Shown here piece by piece: positions 30,310-32,796 of a stretch of DNA of 32,796 nt (positions are counted from its first letter, which is position 1; every line of letters begins with the position of its first letter). The notes under the pieces were generated by a model that saw nothing but the letters and a program-made list of their open reading frames with translations, was not told the DNA's origin and did no database searches. Source of the DNA: CAYNFH01 sp964396385 (GTDB lineage Bacteria > Armatimonadota > Chthonomonadetes > Chthonomonadales > CAJBBX01). The stretch lies in the NCBI GenBank assembly GCA_964396385.1, contig CAYNFH010000043.1, positions 1 to 32,796 on the forward strand, given 5' to 3'. A program made the translations under genes and the position numbers.

Positions 30310-31019
30310 AGCAGGAGCAGAAGAACAATCCGGTGGTGGTCGCGGCTCTCTCCACCGTCTTTGTGGGGGCGGTGGGCCTCACCATCTTTCAGATGCGCGG
30401 AGGAGGCGATGTCCCCTCGCCACAGCTCACGCCTGTGTCGGCCACGGCGGTGGAGCACGGAGGCGTTCAGGCGTTCAGGGTTCAGGAAACAGCGGTCCGA
30501 AGTCCGAAGTCCGGATTCCGGCTTGCGGGGCTACGTCCCTCTCGCGACCCGTTCTTCCATCCGGCGGTACGCGCGGCGCGAGGGCCTAAAGGGCTGACGG
30601 GAGACGGAGGACGGCTGACGGAAGCCGGATTCCGTCCGACCTCCGTCTTCCATCCGCCGTCGCCTCTGCTTGGTCCCTCCGCCGGCGCACTGCCACCGCT
30701 GCAAGCCGCGCCAGGAAGCCTGGGACCGGCACAGATCGACGTGCGCCCGCTGCGACAGCCGGCCACGCCAAGGCCGGCGCCGGTGGCCGCGCGTCCGGCG
30801 GTGAAGCTGACGGCGGTCATCGAGGGAAGCCGACGCACAGCGATTGTGGAGACGCCGGGGTCGGGGCCGACCTCCGTACGGGTTGGGGACAGGATCGAGG
30901 GCGCGCGCATCGCCGCCATCCATGACGAAGAGATCGTTCTGTCGGACGATCAGGGGTTTTGGACCGTATCGCTGCTGTCGCCGGACCCCAAGGAGAAGAG
31001 AGGCGAAGATGTTCGCTAA
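30306..31019 (+). CDS. pilP: PilP-like pilus protein, expanded by repeats
   Basis: This 237-aa protein has an N-terminal membrane helix (VVVAALSTVFVGAVGLTIF), a long Pro/Arg-rich linker and a small C-terminal beta domain (VKLTAVIEGSRRTAIVETPG, SVRVGDRIEGARIAAI, ILSD-like strand, FWTVSL). That domain resembles the HR domain of PilP, which links PilNO to the PilQ secretin. No lipobox is seen, unlike many PilP. About 60 of the linker residues come from two heptamer elements (30461-30523 and 30594-30665), which explains the unusual composition (VRSPKSGFR, DGGRLTEAGFRPTSVFHPPS). GTG 30306 overlaps the pilO stop, and the end overlaps pilQ by 11 bases. The name rests on position and the C-terminal domain. 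Confidence 0.75.
   Translation: MKQEQKNNPVVVAALSTVFVGAVGLTIFQMRGGGDVPSPQLTPVSATAVEHGGVQAFRVQETAVRSPKSGFRLAGLRPSRDPFFHPAVRAARGPKGLTGDGGRLTEAGFRPTSVFHPPSPLLGPSAGALPPLQAAPGSLGPAQIDVRPLRQPATPRPAPVAARPAVKLTAVIEGSRRTAIVETPGSGPTSVRVGDRIEGARIAAIHDEEIVLSDDQGFWTVSLLSPDPKEKRGEDVR
30461..30523. repeat. Short-unit arrays (GGCGTTCA, TCCGAAG) with core in pilP
   Basis: Units of GGCGTTCA and GGGTTCA (30462-30485) are followed by two TCCGAAG units (30496-30509) and the core TCCGGATTCCGGC. All are read in frame in the linker of the PilP-like protein. Confidence 0.8.
30594..30665. repeat. Bipartite heptamer element in pilP
   Basis: Five CTGACGG-type units (30594-30628), a core GCCGGATTCCGTCC and four pyrimidine-rich heptamers (GACCTCC, GTCTTCC, ATCCGCC, GTCGCCT) form two partly complementary arms. 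The element is read in frame. Confidence 0.82.
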
Positions 31020-32796
31020 TCATCTGGCGCTGTTGTGGCTCGGTAGTGGCCTCGGCCTCTGCGTGCCGACGTTGGCCGCCGGCGCGGATGCGCCGGCGCC
31101 TCCCGCCGTGATCACGGCGGTCCGCGCGGTGGTGCGGCAGGGCTGCACGCAGGTAGACCTGCGGTATCGCGGGGGAGAGACGGACCGCAGGGTCACGACG
31201 CAGGGGCGACAGATTGAGGTAGTTCTCCCGAACGCTTCCCTGGGGGCGGACCTGCCGCAGAACACCGCTACGGGCGGGCTGGTGTCCGGCATCGCCATCA
31301 CGAAGGACCCGCAGCCGGGCGCGGGCGTGCACCTGCGCCTGGCGCTGAAAGAGCCTGGCTCGGCGGCCTTTGTGCCCGCGGAAGAGGCCGATACCCTCCG
31401 GTTGGACATCGCGCCGTTCCGTAAGGAGGCCGCGAATCCCCCCGTTGCCGCCGCCTCGACCGCGGGACGGTACGAAATTCACGCATACCAGCAGGACGTA
31501 GCGGCCCTCCTGCTGTCGCTGGCGCACGACGCGCACATCAACATCATGCTCGCTGGTACGGTGAACAGCAAGGTCACTGTGGACATCCGCGAGGAGGAGC
31601 CGGAGCGCGCGATCGAGCTGCTGACGCGCGCGGCCGGCCTCGCCTATCGCCGGGATGGCGCGACGTACGTGATTGGAGCACCCAAAGATATTGAAGCGGC
31701 ATACCCGCCGGCCCTCACCCCCCACCCCAAGGAATCGGCGCAGGTCCTGCGCCCGCTCGGACCTGAGCGCGCCGATTCCCGCCCAAGAAAAGGAGAGGGG
31801 GAGACAAGGCACGCGGTGTACCACTGCGTCAACATCTCCGCCTCGGACCTGGCGTCTACGCTGGAGAAGATGTACGACAAGGACCGCCTGCGCGTGGCGG
31901 CGGGCGCGGGCGCCATCTCGCCCCGCCTCCTGGATCCGGTGACCACGGGCTCCACTACCGGGACGGCCATTAGCGGGAACCCCGCGGGCGGGACGCGCAA
32001 CGGAGGCTCCTTCACAGGCGCGGACAGCCAGGGCAATACCCAGCGGCTGATGACCCGCGAGGTGATCCTGTCCGGCGATCCGGCAACCGTGGAAGACGCT
32101 CTGACGCTTGCGCGCCAGCTAGACGCGCGGCGAGCGCAGGTAAAGGTCCGCGTTACCATCACGGACATCGATACAGACGCGCTCAAGCAGCTCGGGATCC
32201 AGTGGGACTGGAGCAACTACACGGTGCAGGAGACCAAGCCCAACGGCATTGCATTTGGCACCTTCACCCACAACCCGGTCTCGATTAACGCCACTATCTC
32301 CGCCCTCCAGACCGCGGATAAGGCGAAGCTGCTCGCCGCACCGACGCTGACGCTGCTGGATGGGGAGCAGAGCTACATCCTGATTGGCGACCGGCTCCGC
32401 TTTCCCAAGCTGGTGGGTTACACCCAGGCCTCCACGCCGATCTACGACACCGATGAGGAGCGGGTGGGAATCTACCTGCAAGTCTCCGCGCAGATAGGGG
32501 AGAACGGCGAGATGACACTGACGCTCTACCCGCAGGTCTCCACGGTGACCAGCTTCCTGAACGTAGGCGGCGCGAGCTATCCGCAGATCAGCACGCGGGA
32601 GCAGCAGACCACGATTCGGGTGCGCAGCGGAGAGCAGATTGTGGTAGGCGGCCTTATCCGCAATGAGGAGCTGGAGAACATGCAGCGTGTGCCTATCCTC
32701 TCCCGCATTCCACTGCTGGGAGAGCTGTTCACCTGGCGCAAGACCACCCGCACGCACTCAGAGCTGATTGTGACAATTACGCCGGAGCTGTTGAAA
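31009..32796 (+). CDS. pilQ: Type IV pilus secretin PilQ, 3' partial
   Basis: The frame is open from ATG 31009 to the window end (596 aa). A signal peptide (ALLWLGSGLGLCVPTLAAGA) precedes a beta-rich AMIN-like region. Next is a secretin/TonB short N-terminal domain (VAALLLSLAHDAHINIMLAG, then DIREEEPERAIELLTRAAGL) and an N1-type domain (HAVYHCVNISASDLASTLEK). The secretin barrel ends in the hallmark RVPILSRIPLLGELF followed by ELIVTITPELL. Only the last few residues can be missing. PilQ forms the outer-membrane pore for the pilus. GAGG stands six to seven bases before the start. Bases 31706-31800 are a palindromic insert giving a low-complexity linker between the STN and N1 domains. A Gly/Ser/Thr-rich loop (about residues 305-335) is also present. 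Confidence 0.93.
   Translation, partial: MFANHLALLWLGSGLGLCVPTLAAGADAPAPPAVITAVRAVVRQGCTQVDLRYRGGETDRRVTTQGRQIEVVLPNASLGADLPQNTATGGLVSGIAITKDPQPGAGVHLRLALKEPGSAAFVPAEEADTLRLDIAPFRKEAANPPVAAASTAGRYEIHAYQQDVAALLLSLAHDAHINIMLAGTVNSKVTVDIREEEPERAIELLTRAAGLAYRRDGATYVIGAPKDIEAAYPPALTPHPKESAQVLRPLGPERADSRPRKGEGETRHAVYHCVNISASDLASTLEKMYDKDRLRVAAGAGAISPRLLDPVTTGSTTGTAISGNPAGGTRNGGSFTGADSQGNTQRLMTREVILSGDPATVEDALTLARQLDARRAQVKVRVTITDIDTDALKQLGIQWDWSNYTVQETKPNGIAFGTFTHNPVSINATISALQTADKAKLLAAPTLTLLDGEQSYILIGDRLRFPKLVGYTQASTPIYDTDEERVGIYLQVSAQIGENGEMTLTLYPQVSTVTSFLNVGGASYPQISTREQQTTIRVRSGEQIVVGGLIRNEELENMQRVPILSRIPLLGELFTWRKTTRTHSELIVTITPELLK
31706..31800. repeat. Palindromic insert inside pilQ
   Basis: Pyrimidine-rich CCCTCACCCCCCACCCC and purine-rich AAAAGGAGAGGGGGAG form the outer arms, and GGAATCGGCGCAGGTC with its near-complement GACCTGAGCGCGCCGATTCC the inner arms. 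It is read in frame as a linker (PHPKESAQVLRPLGPERADS). Confidence 0.75.

Noticed and set aside
1..32796. tRNA or rRNA genes
   Set aside because: No cloverleaf-like sequence with TTCRANNC or conserved rRNA segments was noticed on either strand.

Overview
The window is GC-rich, gene-dense bacterial DNA. A DUF1553/LamG gene paired with a Tat-exported DUF1501 gene, a Gram-negative PilMNOPQ type IV pilus operon and many short dispersed repeats point to an environmental lineage such as Armatimonadota, Planctomycetota, Acidobacteriota or Chloroflexota-like bacteria. Armatimonadota is my tentative preference, but no rRNA or marker gene is present to fix it.

Layout. 1-3.8 kb (+): the 3' part of a DUF1549/LamG/DUF1553 protein and its DUF1501 partner. 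3.8-5.0 kb (-): a compact operon of a 105-aa unknown protein, a dCTP deaminase, a small antitoxin-like protein and the stump of a PemK/MazF-type toxin. 5.0-13.4 kb (-): a tightly coupled operon of a PLD-nuclease/SNF2-helicase fusion, an Eco57I-type DNA methyltransferase with a C-terminal AlbA_2 domain, a 238-aa unknown protein and a truncated DUF3644 protein. I read this as a restriction-like defence island that is partly decayed or mis-assembled: two +1 frameshifts, one truncated gene and one truncated toxin. 13.6-16.2 kb (+): a DUF1801 protein and a STAND-like ATPase. 16.4-19.4 kb (+): an ECF sigma factor, a zinc-finger anti-sigma, a cytochrome b561-type membrane protein, a Tat-exported molybdopterin oxidoreductase and a membrane-anchored MsrB, together a likely extracytoplasmic methionine sulfoxide repair regulon. 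19.6-24.5 kb (+): a SnoaL-like protein, DUF4331 split over two genes, a TPR protein and a NicO-type metal exporter with a His-rich loop. 24.5-25.9 kb: a repeat-rich spacer around one unknown gene. 25.9-32.8 kb (+): an HD-GYP protein followed by pilM, pilN, pilO, pilP and pilQ; pilQ runs off the window.

The most unusual feature is a dispersed family of short tandem arrays with 7- or 8-bp units, at about 15 places. Many have a purine-rich array, a core close to GCCGGAATCCGGATTC and a second, often pyrimidine-rich, array. They sit between genes and also inside conserved protein domains without breaking the frame. By hand analysis, arrays inside genes have units with no stop codon in the direction they are read. 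Most arrays between genes have units that do contain stops. Separate palindromic (REP/MITE-like) repeats also recur, including one of about 104 bp present twice in opposite orientations.

All calls come from reading the sequence and recalling families; no database search was run.
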